Shown one piece after another: positions 44,860 to 55,566 of a DNA stretch of 64,000 bases. The DNA is from Shewanella marina JCM 15074 (GTDB lineage Bacteria > Pseudomonadota > Gammaproteobacteria > Enterobacterales > Shewanellaceae). A model generated the notes under the pieces. The model was given only the letters and a program-made list of their open reading frames with translations, had not been told where the DNA came from and made no database searches. Within the stretch, counting starts at the first letter, position 1, and every line of letters starts with the position of its first letter. Position numbers and translations under genes: made by a program. The stretch spans positions 186,001 to 250,000 of the forward strand of contig NZ_BALM01000001.1 of NCBI RefSeq assembly GCF_000614975.1, in the 5' to 3' direction.

Positions 44860-46158
44860 TTAATGCAATTTCATTTTTGGACGTACGACACGTAGTAACT
44901 TTTCTGCAATAAACAGTGCACCCGTTTTAGCGAGACCATGAATCGCCATTTGGTGCATACGGTATAATGAGATATACATTAAACGGGCAATTTTACCTTC
45001 GATAAACATACCGTTTTTACTGAGGTTACCCATTAAGCTACCAACAGTGCTATAGCCTGATAAATTAACTAATGAGCCCCGATCAACATAATGATATTGC
45101 TTAAGTGGTCGATGCTCTAAATCGTTGGCAACGTTATGCGCTAACAGTTTTGCCATCTGGTGTGCTGCTTGCGCTCTAGGGGGAACGAAACTACCATCTG
45201 CTTGCAAAAATGCGCAACAATCGCCGAATACAAAGATATCATCTTGGTTACGGGCTTTTAAATCACCGCTTACTAAGATTTGATTAGCACGATTTAGTTC
45301 CAGACAATCGATATTTTTTAAGAAGTCTGGGGCTTTTACGCCAGCGGCCCAAAGCATCATATCTGCATCAATTAGCTTACCTTCAGAGGTCATAAAGCCT
45401 TGCTCTGTCGCTTCACTAATACGAGTGTTTTCAAGCACATTAACACCCAGTTGAGTTAACTCATTTCTGGCTGTGGCACTGAGCTTTTCTGGCAGAGCAG
45501 GTAAAATACGCGGACCAGCCTCGATTAAATCAATTTCCAGTTGTACTGCATGGCCGTTGGCTAAACCATACTGTTTTGCCATATGGGCAATATGGAATAG
45601 TTCTGCTGATAGCTCAACACCTGTAGCACCGGCACCAACAATCGCAATACGTAGCGGTTGTTCAGATTTTAATTGATGCAGACGGGTGAAGTGGTTCAGT
45701 AATTCGTGTTGAAATTCTTGTGCTTGTTTGTGTGAATCTAAAAAGTGACAATATTGCTTCACGCCAGGGGTATTAAAGTCATTACTGACACTGCCAATAG
45801 CAAGCACGAGTTTGTCGTAAGATATCGTTCTTTCAGGTAATAATAATTTACCTTCGTTGTCGTTTACTGCTGCTAAAGTAACGGTATGCTGTTCACTATT
45901 TAGATCGCAAAATTCACCTAATTCAAAGCGGTAACCATGCTTTACACCGTGAGCAGAATAGATGACACCGTCGAGATCGGCATCGATACTACCTGTTGCT
46001 ACTTCGTGTAGTAGTGGTTTCCATATGTGGCTACGGTTCTTATCAATTAAAATGATTTCGGCACGTTGCTTTTTACCGAGTTTGTGGCCAAGTTGAGTCG
46101 CTAATTCTAAGCCGCCTGCGCCGCCACCAATGATTACAATTTTAGGAATATTTTGCAT
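44860..46158 (-). CDS. ndh: Type II NADH:quinone dehydrogenase
   Basis: Non-proton-pumping NADH dehydrogenase that passes electrons to quinone. 432 residues: FAD loop GGGAGGLELATQLG (about 10-23), NADH loop GAGATGVELSAEL (about 174-186), FAD contact VFGDCCAF, quinone-site AAHQMAKLLAHN, and a C-terminal membrane-binding amphipathic region (from about 390). Resembles E. coli Ndh. A weaker FNR-like box lies upstream, and FNR represses ndh in E. coli. Confidence 0.93.
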   Translation of the reverse strand: MQNIPKIVIIGGGAGGLELATQLGHKLGKKQRAEIILIDKNRSHIWKPLLHEVATGSIDADLDGVIYSAHGVKHGYRFELGEFCDLNSEQHTVTLAAVNDNEGKLLLPERTISYDKLVLAIGSVSNDFNTPGVKQYCHFLDSHKQAQEFQHELLNHFTRLHQLKSEQPLRIAIVGAGATGVELSAELFHIAHMAKQYGLANGHAVQLEIDLIEAGPRILPALPEKLSATARNELTQLGVNVLENTRISEATEQGFMTSEGKLIDADMMLWAAGVKAPDFLKNIDCLELNRANQILVSGDLKARNQDDIFVFGDCCAFLQADGSFVPPRAQAAHQMAKLLAHNVANDLEHRPLKQYHYVDRGSLVNLSGYSTVGSLMGNLSKNGMFIEGKIARLMYISLYRMHQMAIHGLAKTGALFIAEKLLRVVRPKMKLH

Positions 46159-46211
46159 TTGATCACACTCTAATAAATTTATATTAGTTTTTAAATATAT
46201 TGAGCCTTTTA

Positions 46212-46225
46212 TTGATCTATGTCAT
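46212..46225. promoter_or_regulatory. FNR-like half-matching box upstream of ndh
   Basis: TTGATCTATGTCAT keeps the first half TTGAT and part of the second (GTCAT for ATCAA). Located 54 bases upstream of the ndh start, overlapping the likely promoter, suited to repression. Confidence 0.35.
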
Positions 46226-46452
46226 TTAAATATTGTGGTTATTCGCTTAATTAGCATTAATTATTATTAATATTCATCATATCGGATGAAACATTGTTTT
46301 AATAAAGTTGATAAATTTGGCTGTATGGGTTGTTTATTTGTCTATTGTTGGTTATTTGTTTTTAATTTGAGTGATGGCGCTTAAAGTAGTTTACATATCG
46401 ATTGGTTAGCGTAATGCTATTTACTAGATAATTGAGTTAGCTGGGGGTAAGT

Positions 46453-46755
46453 ATGAATTATAACCAATGGCTTAACTTCGATATTAATCAGATCAATATC
46501 GATGATGACCGCAAAGTTGAATTATTAGTTGTTGCTAAGCAGCAGACACTTGGAATAAGAATTTTTCTTAGATTTATATTGGCAATTATCTTGATAGGGC
46601 TGTTTAAGTCTATACAACTATTTCTAGAAATAGAATTTAGTATGCTAGGGTTACTTGCCAGTTTCGTATTACTTATTTTATTGGCTAATAGAGTGGCTAA
46701 ATTAATTGATACGATATTGATTAATCGCTCGTTAATATCCCATTTGCAGATGTAA
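46453..46755 (+). CDS. Small membrane protein of unknown function
   Basis: 100 residues. The soluble N-terminus (MNYNQWLNFDINQINIDDDR) is followed by two hydrophobic helices (about 35-55 and 60-80) separated by a short acidic turn, and a basic tail. No family recognised. GGGGGTAAGT directly before the ATG is a good ribosome site, and composition is coding-like. Lies alone between ndh (divergent) and the adenine deaminase gene (convergent). Confidence 0.6.
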   Translation: MNYNQWLNFDINQINIDDDRKVELLVVAKQQTLGIRIFLRFILAIILIGLFKSIQLFLEIEFSMLGLLASFVLLILLANRVAKLIDTILINRSLISHLQM

Positions 46756-46788
46756 TGATTATTTATTATCAAATTTGTTTAATTAATG

Positions 46789-46813
46789 GCCGCCATACGA
46801 GATGAATGGCGGC
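46789..46813. terminator. Hairpin between small membrane protein and adenine deaminase genes
   Basis: GCCGCCAT, 9-base loop, ATGGCGGC in an AT-rich setting. Likely shared terminator of convergent genes; T-runs are weak. Confidence 0.6.
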
Positions 46814-46821
46814 AATTAAAA

Positions 46822-47826
46822 TTAAGCGTTAACTAAATAATTATTAACTTGATTAATGTAATTAAGCTTTTGTTGTTCATTAATAAAGCTCGCTTCAATA
46901 GCGTTTATAGTAAATTGAGCTAACTCTTGTTTAGTGGCTGGGTGTGCATCTGCAACAGCGATAAAGTTATCGGTCATATAACCGCCAAAATAAGCTGGAT
47001 CATCAGAGTTAATCGTGACTTGTAATCCTTGGCGTAGTAATTCAACGATATTATGGTCTGTCATCTGCTCAAACACCTTGAGCTTGATGTTTGATAATGG
47101 GCATACCGTCAATGGCATCTTTGTTTCAATCAACTGTTGCACTAATTGTGCGTCATCAACACAACGTACGCCATGGTCAATGCGTTTCACTTGTAAGTGA
47201 TTTAATGCCTGATGGATATAATCTGCAGGGCCTTCTTCACCCGCATGGGCAACGGGCAATAGACTAAGCTCAATGGCTTGTTTAAATACTCGTGCGAATT
47301 TTTCTGGTGGATTGCCTACTTCAGATGAGTCTAAGCCAACCGCTGCAATTTTATCTAAATGCGGTTTTGCCATCTCTAGTGTTGCAATCGCTGAATCTTC
47401 ATCTAAGTGGCGTAAGAAACTCATAATAAGCTGGCTACTAATGTTCAGCTCTTTTTGGGCATCAGTTAATGCACGGTGAATGCCGTTGATTACCGTATCA
47501 AAAGCGATACCTCGGTCAGTGTGAGTTTGTGGATCAAAGAATATTTCAGTATGGATCACATTGTCTTGCTTACAACGCAATAGATATGCCCAAGTTAAGT
47601 CATAAAAATCTTGCTCGTTGATCAATACATTGGCACCTTGATAATATATATCAAGGAAGGATTGTAAGTTTTCAAACTGATAAGCGGCGCGGATAGCATC
47701 AACTGAATCGAATGGAATAGCGATATTGTTACGTTGTGCAAGCTCAAACATCAACTCAGGCTCAAGGCTGCCTTCAATGTGGAGGTGAAGCTCGACTTTA
47801 GGTAGGTTCTCAATAAATTTTTTCAT
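46822..47826 (-). CDS. Adenine deaminase of the adenosine-deaminase superfamily
   Basis: Deaminates adenine to hypoxanthine (purine salvage). 334 residues, TIM-barrel metal amidohydrolase. Zn ligands HLHIEGS (His about 14 and 16), HAGEEGP (His about 194) and NSDDPAYFGG (Asp about 274). The motifs FDPQTHTDRG, GLDSSEVGNPP, RIDHGVRC and CPLSN fit the adenine-aminohydrolase subgroup better than true adenosine deaminase, in agreement with the adenine-type riboswitch in its leader. The ATG at 47826 lacks a strong Shine-Dalgarno sequence, suiting translational control. Often labelled add. Confidence 0.9.
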   Translation of the reverse strand: MKKFIENLPKVELHLHIEGSLEPELMFELAQRNNIAIPFDSVDAIRAAYQFENLQSFLDIYYQGANVLINEQDFYDLTWAYLLRCKQDNVIHTEIFFDPQTHTDRGIAFDTVINGIHRALTDAQKELNISSQLIMSFLRHLDEDSAIATLEMAKPHLDKIAAVGLDSSEVGNPPEKFARVFKQAIELSLLPVAHAGEEGPADYIHQALNHLQVKRIDHGVRCVDDAQLVQQLIETKMPLTVCPLSNIKLKVFEQMTDHNIVELLRQGLQVTINSDDPAYFGGYMTDNFIAVADAHPATKQELAQFTINAIEASFINEQQKLNYINQVNNYLVNA

Positions 47827-47908
47827 AGTATGCGATTAATTTTCCATTAATGCCCATCTACTTTGCCGATAATCGATTTTGCATACAAAGAGACAGGCGT
47901 AGGCCAAC

Positions 47909-47977
47909 TCTTCGTAATCAGAAATTATTGGTTTCTGGTAGAGACCCCCAAACCATATCATTGGGGTTATACGAAAA
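47909..47977 (-). promoter_or_regulatory. Adenine riboswitch (purine riboswitch aptamer)
   Basis: Read 5' to 3' on the minus strand: P1 strand TTCGTA, then ATAACCCCAATGATATGG (P2 and loop L2), TTTGGGG, J2/3 TCTCTACC, P3 AGAAA with loop CCAATAA and TTTCT, then GATTACGAA closing P1. This follows the purine aptamer closely and resembles the Vibrio add riboswitch. The base in J3/1 (GAT-TACG) is U, not C, so the ligand is adenine, not guanine. It ends 84 bases before the adenine deaminase ATG. Confidence 0.93.
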
Positions 47978-48050
47978 AACTTTTGCTAATTAGTTTAAAA
48001 CTAATAGCGTGCTAATAATATGACACAAGTAGTGTGCTTTAGACAACAAA

Positions 48051-48074
48051 AAGGGCTGTCAATGACAGCCCCTT
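48051..48074 (-). terminator. valS terminator
   Basis: AAGGGCTGTC, loop AAT, GACAGCCCCTT; on the minus strand it runs into TTTTTGTTGT. 20 bases after the valS stop. Confidence 0.83.
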
Positions 48075-48094
48075 ATACAGATTTGTGATGCAGT

Positions 48095-50956
48095 TTATGC
48101 TTCTAATTTAGCAAGTTCTGCTTTTTGCTCGTTAAGCTTATCCATATCACGGGTAAACTCAGCTAGCTTAGCACGCTCTTTGTCGATAACGACTGCAGGT
48201 GCTTTAGCCACAAAACCTTCATTAGATAACTTACCTTCGATGCGCTTAGCATCTAGTGATAGCTTTTCTAACTGCTTATCAATACGCGCCATTTCAGCAG
48301 CAACATCGATTAGACCTGCCATTGGAATTAATAGCTCCATATTGCCCACTAACTGAGTAGTCGACATTGGTGCAGTTTCACCGTCAGCAAGAATCGTCAT
48401 AGATTCAAGTTTTGCTAGGGTCTTGAAGAAAGGTTGGTTAGCTTCAATACGCGCTTGATCTTCAGCACTTACACTGCGTAGCAATGCATTTAATGGCTTA
48501 GATGGGGCGATGTTTAGCTCGGCACGAATATTACGTACAGCAACAATCACCTGCTTAACCCACTCAAGATCTGCCATCGCTTGAGTATCAACTTTGTCAG
48601 CTTGATATTCAGGGAATGCAGCGAGCATTAAGGTTTCGCCTTCAACGCCTGCTAATGGCTTAACACGAGTCCAAATGGTCTCAGTGATATATGGCATAAT
48701 TGGGTGCATTAAGCGTAATAACTGCTCAAGTACGGTCACTAGAGTATGACGGGTACCGCGCATTTGCGCTTCGCTACCATTTTGTAATACTGGCTTAGTT
48801 AGCTCTAAGTACCAGTCACAGAATTGGTTCCAAGTGAACTCATATAGCGTGTTAGCCGCTAGGTCGAAACGGTATGCTTCCATATGCTCGTCGAAGGTTT
48901 GTACGGTTTGATTGAACAGACCAATAATCCAACGATCAGCCAGTGATAATTCCATATCACCGCCGTTTTGACCGCAATCTTGCTCTTCAGTGTTCATTAA
49001 CACGTAGCGAGAAGCGTTCCATAGCTTGTTACAGAAACTGCGATAACCGTCTAAACGTTTCATATCCCAGTTAATGTCACGGCCAGTTGAGGCCATTGCA
49101 GCAAGGGTAAAGCGCAATGCATCAGTACCGTGTGCTTCAATACCTTCAGCGAACTCTTTACGAGTACTCTTTTCAATCTTAGCGGCAAGCTGTGGCTGCA
49201 TCATGTTGCCAGTACGCTTGGTCACTAAAGATTCAAGATCAATACCATCAATCATATCTAGTGGGTCAAGCACGTTGCCCTTAGATTTAGACATTTTCTG
49301 ACCTTGTTCGTCACGGATTAGACCGGTTACGTACACTGTCTTAAATGGTACTTGTGGAGTGCCATCTTCATTTTTGATGAAGTGCATGGTCATCATGATC
49401 ATACGTGCAACCCAGAAGAAGATGATGTCAAAACCAGTCACCAACACATCAGTTGGGTGGAACATCTTAAGTTCTGGTGTTTGCTGTGGCCAACCTAACG
49501 TAGAGAAAGTCCATAATGCAGAGCTGAACCAAGTATCTAGTACGTCATTGTCTTGCTGTAATACCACTGAATCAGCAAGTTTGTGCTTAGCACGTACTTC
49601 TGCTTCATTACGGCCTACATAGACTTTGCCTGCTTCATCGTACCAAGCTGGAATACGGTGACCCCACCATAATTGGCGCGAGATACACCAGTCTTGGATA
49701 TCACGCATCCAAGAGAAGTACATGTTTTCATACTGCTGTGGTACAAACTTAATGGCACCGTTTTCAACAGCTTCAATTGCTGTTTTCGCCATTGGAGCAA
49801 CAGCAACATACCATTGGTCTGTAAGTAATGGCTCAATGACTACGCCACTACGGTCGCCGTATGGTACTTTTAATGAATGTGGATCAATTTTGCCTAGCAG
49901 ACCTAATGTGTCTAGCTCTTCAACAATCGCTTTACGCGCAGCAAAACGTTCCATACCTGCGTAACGCTCAGGTAGGCTACCGTCTAATTCGTTGTTGGCT
50001 GTACCATCTGTATTTACAACTTCTGCCACGCTACGGATATCCGCATTCATGGTCATGATGTTATACATAGGTAATTGATGACGCTTACCGACTTCATAGT
50101 CGTTAAAGTCATGCGCAGGCGTGATTTTTACACAACCTGTACCGAAGTCCATATCCACATAATCGTCAGCCACGATTGGAATTAGGCGGTTGACGATTGG
50201 TAGCATAATGAACTTACCAATCAATGATTGATAACGTTCGTCATCTGGGTGTACTGCAACGGCACTGTCACCTAACATGGTTTCAGGACGAGTAGTTGCA
50301 ATTTCTAGATAGTCTTTGCCATCAGCAGTTAATGCGCCGTTAGCAAGAGGGTAGCGGAAGTGCCACATGTGGCCTTGCTTCTCTTTGTTTTCAACTTCTA
50401 GATCTGAAATTGCAGTGTGTAATTTTGGATCCCAGTTTACTAGACGCTTACCACGATAGATTAATTCGTCATCGTATAAACGTACGAATACTTCTTGTAC
50501 CGCGTCAGATAAACCATCATCCATAGTGAAACGTTCACGATCCCAATCAACTGATGCGCCCATACGGCGTAGCTGACTTGTGATGGTGCCACCAGATTGG
50601 TTTTTCCATTCCCATACTTTATCCATAAAGGCGTCACGGCCTAGATCATGGCGACTTTTGCCTTCTTCAGCTTCAAGCTTACGCTCGACTAGCATCTGAG
50701 TTGCAATACCCGCATGGTCTGTACCCACTTGCCATAGGGTATTTTTACCCTTCATACGCTGGTAGCGAGTTAAGGTATCCATAATGGTATCTTGGAAGGC
50801 ATGGCCCATGTGCAAGCTACCCGTCACGTTTGGTGGCGGGATCATGATGCAATAGTTACCTTTAGATTCATCACCGTGAGGCTTAAAGTAGCCTTTTTCT
50901 TCCCAGGTCTGATAAAGACTCTGTTCAATAGACTGCGGATTGTATGTTTTTTCCAT
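48095..50956 (-). CDS. valS: Valyl-tRNA synthetase
   Basis: Class I aminoacyl-tRNA synthetase charging tRNA-Val. 953 residues from [15 protein letters not shown], matching E. coli ValS. HIGH-type motif [15 protein letters not shown] (about 42-56), a CP1 editing domain (about 190-345), KMSKS motif [10 protein letters not shown] (about 555) and a C-terminal coiled-coil arm. A further upstream TTG frame-start at 50974 would read MRTQSP and is not conserved. Starts 14 bases after holC, with a weak ribosome site, so coupling with holC is likely. Confidence 0.96.
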   Translation of the reverse strand: MEKTYNPQSIEQSLYQTWEEKGYFKPHGDESKGNYCIMIPPPNVTGSLHMGHAFQDTIMDTLTRYQRMKGKNTLWQVGTDHAGIATQMLVERKLEAEEGKSRHDLGRDAFMDKVWEWKNQSGGTITSQLRRMGASVDWDRERFTMDDGLSDAVQEVFVRLYDDELIYRGKRLVNWDPKLHTAISDLEVENKEKQGHMWHFRYPLANGALTADGKDYLEIATTRPETMLGDSAVAVHPDDERYQSLIGKFIMLPIVNRLIPIVADDYVDMDFGTGCVKITPAHDFNDYEVGKRHQLPMYNIMTMNADIRSVAEVVNTDGTANNELDGSLPERYAGMERFAARKAIVEELDTLGLLGKIDPHSLKVPYGDRSGVVIEPLLTDQWYVAVAPMAKTAIEAVENGAIKFVPQQYENMYFSWMRDIQDWCISRQLWWGHRIPAWYDEAGKVYVGRNEAEVRAKHKLADSVVLQQDNDVLDTWFSSALWTFSTLGWPQQTPELKMFHPTDVLVTGFDIIFFWVARMIMMTMHFIKNEDGTPQVPFKTVYVTGLIRDEQGQKMSKSKGNVLDPLDMIDGIDLESLVTKRTGNMMQPQLAAKIEKSTRKEFAEGIEAHGTDALRFTLAAMASTGRDINWDMKRLDGYRSFCNKLWNASRYVLMNTEEQDCGQNGGDMELSLADRWIIGLFNQTVQTFDEHMEAYRFDLAANTLYEFTWNQFCDWYLELTKPVLQNGSEAQMRGTRHTLVTVLEQLLRLMHPIMPYITETIWTRVKPLAGVEGETLMLAAFPEYQADKVDTQAMADLEWVKQVIVAVRNIRAELNIAPSKPLNALLRSVSAEDQARIEANQPFFKTLAKLESMTILADGETAPMSTTQLVGNMELLIPMAGLIDVAAEMARIDKQLEKLSLDAKRIEGKLSNEGFVAKAPAVVIDKERAKLAEFTRDMDKLNEQKAELAKLEA

Positions 50957-50970
50957 GGGAGACTGGGTTC

Positions 50971-51435
50971 TCAAACAAAATTAAGGGGCTTTGTTACTAA
51001 ATCATGGGTCGTCAATTCGATATTTAATTCTCGATATTGGCGATATCTGTAGCGCGCAATAGCTTTGTGGCTATCATCGCTTGCAACAAAATCGATAATG
51101 TGGGCAAAGTTTACCGCAAATTGCGGTGTTTGCTCAGCAAGATTAATCAGTAATTGGCGATTTTTATTGGCACCTAGTGGATCAAAGCCAATTTCAACAG
51201 GGGCACCACCTTGAGGTCCTTCACCTTTTAAGTTGTGAGGGACAAAAGATTGTGGCTCAAATTGCCATAAAAGTTCATCAATATTAAGCGCTTGAGATTT
51301 ATCTTGGCAATGAATATAGATCCATTGACCTTGCACATAGTGCTGCTGTGCCAATTGGCAACCAAGATGATAAACCTCATCTAAGGGAGCCTGCGACTTG
51401 GCTGGCGGCATAAGATAAAAAACGGCTTGGCTCAT
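50971..51435 (-). CDS. holC: DNA polymerase III chi subunit
   Basis: Clamp-loader accessory protein linking SSB to the psi subunit. 154 residues. Family features: VFYLMP at the N-terminus, [19 protein letters not shown] in parts, [13 protein letters not shown], and a C-terminal [10 protein letters not shown]. The ATG at 51435 matches the family; 51459 would add eight residues. The pepA-holC-valS order is the E. coli arrangement. Confidence 0.9.
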   Translation of the reverse strand: MSQAVFYLMPPAKSQAPLDEVYHLGCQLAQQHYVQGQWIYIHCQDKSQALNIDELLWQFEPQSFVPHNLKGEGPQGGAPVEIGFDPLGANKNRQLLINLAEQTPQFAVNFAHIIDFVASDDSHKAIARYRYRQYRELNIELTTHDLVTKPLNFV

Positions 51436-51523
51436 TGTGAACGATAGTTTACTGAACAATCTGTCAATTCTACACTATCAGGGCAGTGTTATACCAATTT
51501 TCCTTACTTGCTGACAGTAAACA

Positions 51524-51555
51524 AATAAGGCGAGTCCGATTGGACTCGCCTTATT
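51524..51555 (-). terminator. pepA terminator
   Basis: AATAAGGCGAGTCC, loop GATT, GGACTCGCCTTATT: a 14-bp perfect stem. 27 bases past the pepA stop and before holC on the same strand. Confidence 0.85.
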
Positions 51556-51581
51556 AAATTGCTGAGTTAAAACAGGGCGAA

Positions 51582-53090
51582 TTAGTCGCCTTGTTCAACA
51601 CCAGAGCGGTTGATGACAAACTGAGTTAATAAAGGTACTGGACGACCAGTAGAACCTTTATTGGCACCACTTAACCAAGCCGTACCAGCCACATCAAGAT
51701 GGGCCCAGTTATACTTCTTAGTAAAGCGTGATAAGAAGCAAGCCGCGGTAATTGAACCACCGGCGCGACCGCCTAAGTTAGTCATGTCAGCAAATGGACT
51801 TTCTAACTGATCTTGATACTCATCCCATAATGGTAGACGCCATGCTCGGTCACCACTTTGCTCACCTGCATTTAGCATTTCATGTGCTAATGGGTTATGC
51901 GAAGAGAATAGACCTGAAGCGTGCTTACCTAGTGCAATCACACAAGCACCAGTAAGGGTCGCGGTATCAATCACTAGTTCAGGGTCAAAGCGCTCCACGT
52001 AAGTTAATACGTCACAAAGCACTAAACGGCCTTCTGCATCAGTATTTAAGACTTCAACAGTTTGACCAGACATAGTGGTTAAAATGTCACCTGGACGATA
52101 AGCGTGACTTGATGGCATGTTTTCACAACCTGCAAGTACACCTACTACGTTGATAGGCAATTTCATTTCACAGATGGCTTTCATCGCACCAATAACGCCA
52201 GCTGCGCCGCCCATGTCGTATTTCATTTCGTCCATGGCTTCGCCTGGTTTTAATGAAATTCCGCCAGAGTCAAAGGTCAAACCTTTACCAACCAGCACAA
52301 TTGGCTTTTGCGCGCTGTCAGCAGCACCTTTGTAATCCATTACTGTCATAATAGATTCGTTAGCGCTACCACGGCCAACAGCTAAATAGCTGTTCATGCC
52401 TAATTTTTCCATCTGCTCTTCGCCAACAGTGGTTACTGTTAACGTGTCATAAACCTCGCCCATTTGGCGTGCTTGTGACGCTAAATATGCAGGGTTACAA
52501 ATGTTAGGTGGCATATTGGCAACATCACGACATAGTGATACGCCTTCTGATACCGCATTACCGTGTTCGATAGCACGCTCGCCAACAGTCAGCTCACGAC
52601 GTGTTGGTACATTAAATACCAGTTTGCGCAGTGGGCGGCGAGTTTCACCCTTACGGGTTTTTAAAGAATCGAAACTATAAAGAGTTGAATTGGTGGTTTC
52701 GACTGCTTGACGAACTTTCCAGTAAGTATCACGACCTTTGACATGTAATTCTGTCAAGAAACAAACCGCTTCCATTGAGCCTGTTTCATTTAAGGTGTTG
52801 ATGGTTTTGGCAATGATCTGCTTATATTGACGCTCGTCTAATTCACGTTCCTTACCACAACCAACAAGCAAAACGCGTTCGCTTAGGACATTGGGTACAT
52901 GATGTAGCAGTAGCATTTGGCCAGATTTGCCTTCTAGATCGCCACGGCGAAGTAAGTTACTGATGTAACCTTCACTGATTTTATCCAGTTGCTCAGCAAT
53001 TCCCGAAAGACGACGTGGTTCATAGACGCCAACGACAATACAGGCTGAACGTTGTTTCTCAGGGCTGCCGCTCTTTACACTAAACTCCAT
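51582..53090 (-). CDS. pepA: Leucyl aminopeptidase PepA
   Basis: Hexameric M17 di-zinc aminopeptidase that in E. coli also serves as accessory DNA-binding protein for Xer recombination and carAB regulation with ArgR. 502 residues, starting [20 protein letters not shown], nearly identical to E. coli. Active-site segments [15 protein letters not shown] (about 268-282) and the signature [15 protein letters not shown] 8 bases upstream fixes the start. Divergent from lptFG, as in E. coli. Confidence 0.96.
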   Translation of the reverse strand: MEFSVKSGSPEKQRSACIVVGVYEPRRLSGIAEQLDKISEGYISNLLRRGDLEGKSGQMLLLHHVPNVLSERVLLVGCGKERELDERQYKQIIAKTINTLNETGSMEAVCFLTELHVKGRDTYWKVRQAVETTNSTLYSFDSLKTRKGETRRPLRKLVFNVPTRRELTVGERAIEHGNAVSEGVSLCRDVANMPPNICNPAYLASQARQMGEVYDTLTVTTVGEEQMEKLGMNSYLAVGRGSANESIMTVMDYKGAADSAQKPIVLVGKGLTFDSGGISLKPGEAMDEMKYDMGGAAGVIGAMKAICEMKLPINVVGVLAGCENMPSSHAYRPGDILTTMSGQTVEVLNTDAEGRLVLCDVLTYVERFDPELVIDTATLTGACVIALGKHASGLFSSHNPLAHEMLNAGEQSGDRAWRLPLWDEYQDQLESPFADMTNLGGRAGGSITAACFLSRFTKKYNWAHLDVAGTAWLSGANKGSTGRPVPLLTQFVINRSGVEQGD

Positions 53091-53323
53091 GAGCACTCCT
53101 AGATTATTAAAGACAAAGTTTTATATTTATTAGATAATGTCTGCTTTAGTCCATTAATGGGCTAAAGTTTCTACCATATTTAGTTATATAGTAGACTGCT
53201 TTCGACTATTTTAAAACGTCAAAAGTGCCAGTGGCTGGTCAGAAAACTATCAAAAGTAGACAGTTTACATGAAAGTTTATCTGATACCAGCAAAAAGATA
53301 AGTTTAGAGACCGGATCCAGCCT

Positions 53324-54436
53324 GTGATTATCTTTAGATACTTGATTCGAGATGTAGTAAAAGCTCAAGTAGCAGTACTACTTGTGTTGTTAGCCATTTT
53401 TATTAGCCAGCATTTTGTTAGGGTGTTAGCCGATGCTTCTGATGGGGAATTTCCTGCATCTTTGGTAATGACCCTGCTTGGCTTAAATTTACCTGCATTA
53501 ACCGTGTTAGTGCTGCCGTTAAGTTTGTTTTTAGGGATCTTACTGGCTCATGGCCGCATGTATGCCGAAAACGAAATGGTGGTATTGCATAGTGTCGGTG
53601 TCAGTGAATGGTATGTCACCCGAGTCACCTTACTGGTGGCTGTTATCAATATGGTGATTACCGCCGTACTATCAGTCTATGTGGCACCATGGGCTGAAGA
53701 ACAACAGAATGTGGTGTTAGAAAAAGCCCAATCTGAAGCGGGTTTAGCCGCGCTGGTACAAGGACGCTTTCAAACTAGTCCTGATGGCCGCGCAGTATTA
53801 TTTGTCGAGCGAATTGGCAAAGATAATCAATTAAAAAAGGTGTTTGTAGCACAACTTCCTGATCCAGAACATGAGTCTGGTTTAACCAATATTGTGGTTG
53901 CTAAAGGCGGCAAAGTGGTTGAAAACGCATCAGGCAGTCAACAATTGCAATTAGATGATGGTGTGCGCTATCAAACCGGACCAGATAATAAAGACTACCA
54001 AGTGATCCAATTTGGTGGTTATCAAATGCAGATTAAAGAGCAACAAGTGGATGAGCGTCGTCGCAAATTATCTGCGATGCCAATGCATGAAGTGATGAAG
54101 CTTAATACGCCGGAAGCGGTGGCTGAATTTAATTGGCGTTTAGCGATTCCGTTAGCTATTCCATTGATGACGCTAATTGCTGTGCCATTAGCACGGGTTA
54201 ATGTACGGCAGGGTAAATTTGCCAAAATGTTCCCTGCTATTTTGTTATACCTAGGCTATTTCGGCTTAATGGTGGCAGGGCGCAAAGCGCTAGAAGATGG
54301 TGTGATACCACTGTATTTAGGCATGTGGTGGATCCATGCGTTAGCCTTCATTATTGGTATTTTCTTGTTGGCAAAAGGTCGACCGCTAGGAACCAAGTTT
54401 TTTGCATTGTTTAAACGAAAGAGGGCAATAGCATGA
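53324..54436 (+). CDS. lptF: LPS export ABC permease LptF
   Basis: One of two inner-membrane permeases that extract LPS for transport to LptD. 370 residues: GTG start (MIIFRYLIRDVVKAQ, matching the E. coli N-terminus), three helices, a periplasmic jellyroll (about 130-265) and three more helices. The coupling-helix region around LSLFLGILLAHGRMYAENEMVVLHS (in parts) contacts LptB. The last four bases overlap lptG (ATGA). Confidence 0.95.
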   Translation: MIIFRYLIRDVVKAQVAVLLVLLAIFISQHFVRVLADASDGEFPASLVMTLLGLNLPALTVLVLPLSLFLGILLAHGRMYAENEMVVLHSVGVSEWYVTRVTLLVAVINMVITAVLSVYVAPWAEEQQNVVLEKAQSEAGLAALVQGRFQTSPDGRAVLFVERIGKDNQLKKVFVAQLPDPEHESGLTNIVVAKGGKVVENASGSQQLQLDDGVRYQTGPDNKDYQVIQFGGYQMQIKEQQVDERRRKLSAMPMHEVMKLNTPEAVAEFNWRLAIPLAIPLMTLIAVPLARVNVRQGKFAKMFPAILLYLGYFGLMVAGRKALEDGVIPLYLGMWWIHALAFIIGIFLLAKGRPLGTKFFALFKRKRAIA

Positions 54437-55491
54437 AGATCTTAGATTTTTATATTGCCCGAGTATTGCTGAGCACATCTGCGTTATGCCTGCTTATTTT
54501 AACGGGTCTATCAGGTATCATTAAGTGGGTGGATCAGCTGCGAGTTGTGGGTCGTGGTAGCTATAGCATGATGGACGCAGGTATTTATGTACTGTTTCTC
54601 GTCCCACGTGATATTGAAATGTTTTTCCCAATGGCGGTGCTGTTAGGTGCGCTGATTGGGATGGGAATGCTAGCCTCTAATTCTGAATTAGTGGTAATGC
54701 AAGCATCGGGTTTATCGCGTTTACAAATTACCTTATCAGCATTAAAAACCGCGATTCCATTAATGCTAATGGTGATGGCGTTAGGTGAGTGGGTTGCCCC
54801 TGTGGCAGAGCATAAGGCTTATGAAGTCAAAGCTACACAAGTTTATGGTGGCAGTGTGATTAGCTCACACCGCGGTGTATGGGCTCGTGATGGCGAATAT
54901 TTTGTTAATATTGGACAAGTGATTAATAACGATACCCTTGCCGATGTGACCTTATATCAGTTTGATGATGAGTTGCAGTTAAATGCCGTTATTCATGGTC
55001 AGCAGGCCAAGTTTAGTCAAAATTTATGGCATTTATATGATGTAAAAGAGACTAAGATCACCCCTGAACGTATTGATATTACTAAGCTTAATGAGTTTAA
55101 TTGGCAGACGACATTGACTCCTGACAAGCTCAATGTGGTGTCGGTTAAGCCGGAAGCATTATCTATATCGGGCTTGGTTAACTATCTAGATTATTTGAAA
55201 GTGAACAACCAAGATACCAGTCGTTATGAGTTAGCACTGTGGCGTAAGATTATGCAGCCAGTGACGATTGCTGTGATGATGTTGGTGGCGTTATCGTTTG
55301 TGTTTGGGCCATTACGTACAGTCACCATGGGTGCGCGCGTATTGTTAGGTGTGGTTGCGGGTTTCAGCTTCTATATTTGTAATGAAATCTTTGGGCCGAT
55401 GAGCATGGTATATAACTTACCGCCAGCGGTTGGAGCGGTGATGCCAAGTATATTGTTTACTGGGGTTGCGCTTTACTTTATCCGGCGCTGA
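54433..55491 (+). CDS. lptG: LPS export ABC permease LptG
   Basis: Second permease of the LptB2FG complex. 352 residues with the same 3 + jellyroll + 3 layout. MKILDFYIARVLL start, AVLLGALIGMGMLASNSELVVMQASG (in parts) as coupling helix, and a C-terminal FFGP-type segment (EIFGPMSMVYNLPP). Overlaps lptF by four bases. Together with lptD and surA, three LPS-export genes and their chaperone occur in this window; lptB is not here. Confidence 0.95.
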   Translation: MKILDFYIARVLLSTSALCLLILTGLSGIIKWVDQLRVVGRGSYSMMDAGIYVLFLVPRDIEMFFPMAVLLGALIGMGMLASNSELVVMQASGLSRLQITLSALKTAIPLMLMVMALGEWVAPVAEHKAYEVKATQVYGGSVISSHRGVWARDGEYFVNIGQVINNDTLADVTLYQFDDELQLNAVIHGQQAKFSQNLWHLYDVKETKITPERIDITKLNEFNWQTTLTPDKLNVVSVKPEALSISGLVNYLDYLKVNNQDTSRYELALWRKIMQPVTIAVMMLVALSFVFGPLRTVTMGARVLLGVVAGFSFYICNEIFGPMSMVYNLPPAVGAVMPSILFTGVALYFIRR

Positions 55492-55506
55492 TAGCGGATA
55501 TTGTTA

Positions 55507-55547
55507 TCTAATAAAAACCACTGAAATTTCAGTGGTTTTTTATTAGA
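55507..55547. terminator. Bidirectional terminator between lptG and the RDD gene
   Basis: TCTAATAAAAACCACTGAAA and TTTCAGTGG-T6-ATTAGA form a palindrome of about 20 bp with one bulged T. Serves both convergent transcripts. Confidence 0.85.
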
Positions 55548-55566
55548 TAAAATTTGTGTTGCTAGT

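Noticed and set aside
50957..50974. Upstream TTG start for valS
   Set aside because: Adds six residues not seen in ValS proteins; MEKTYNPQ at 50956 matches the family N-terminus.
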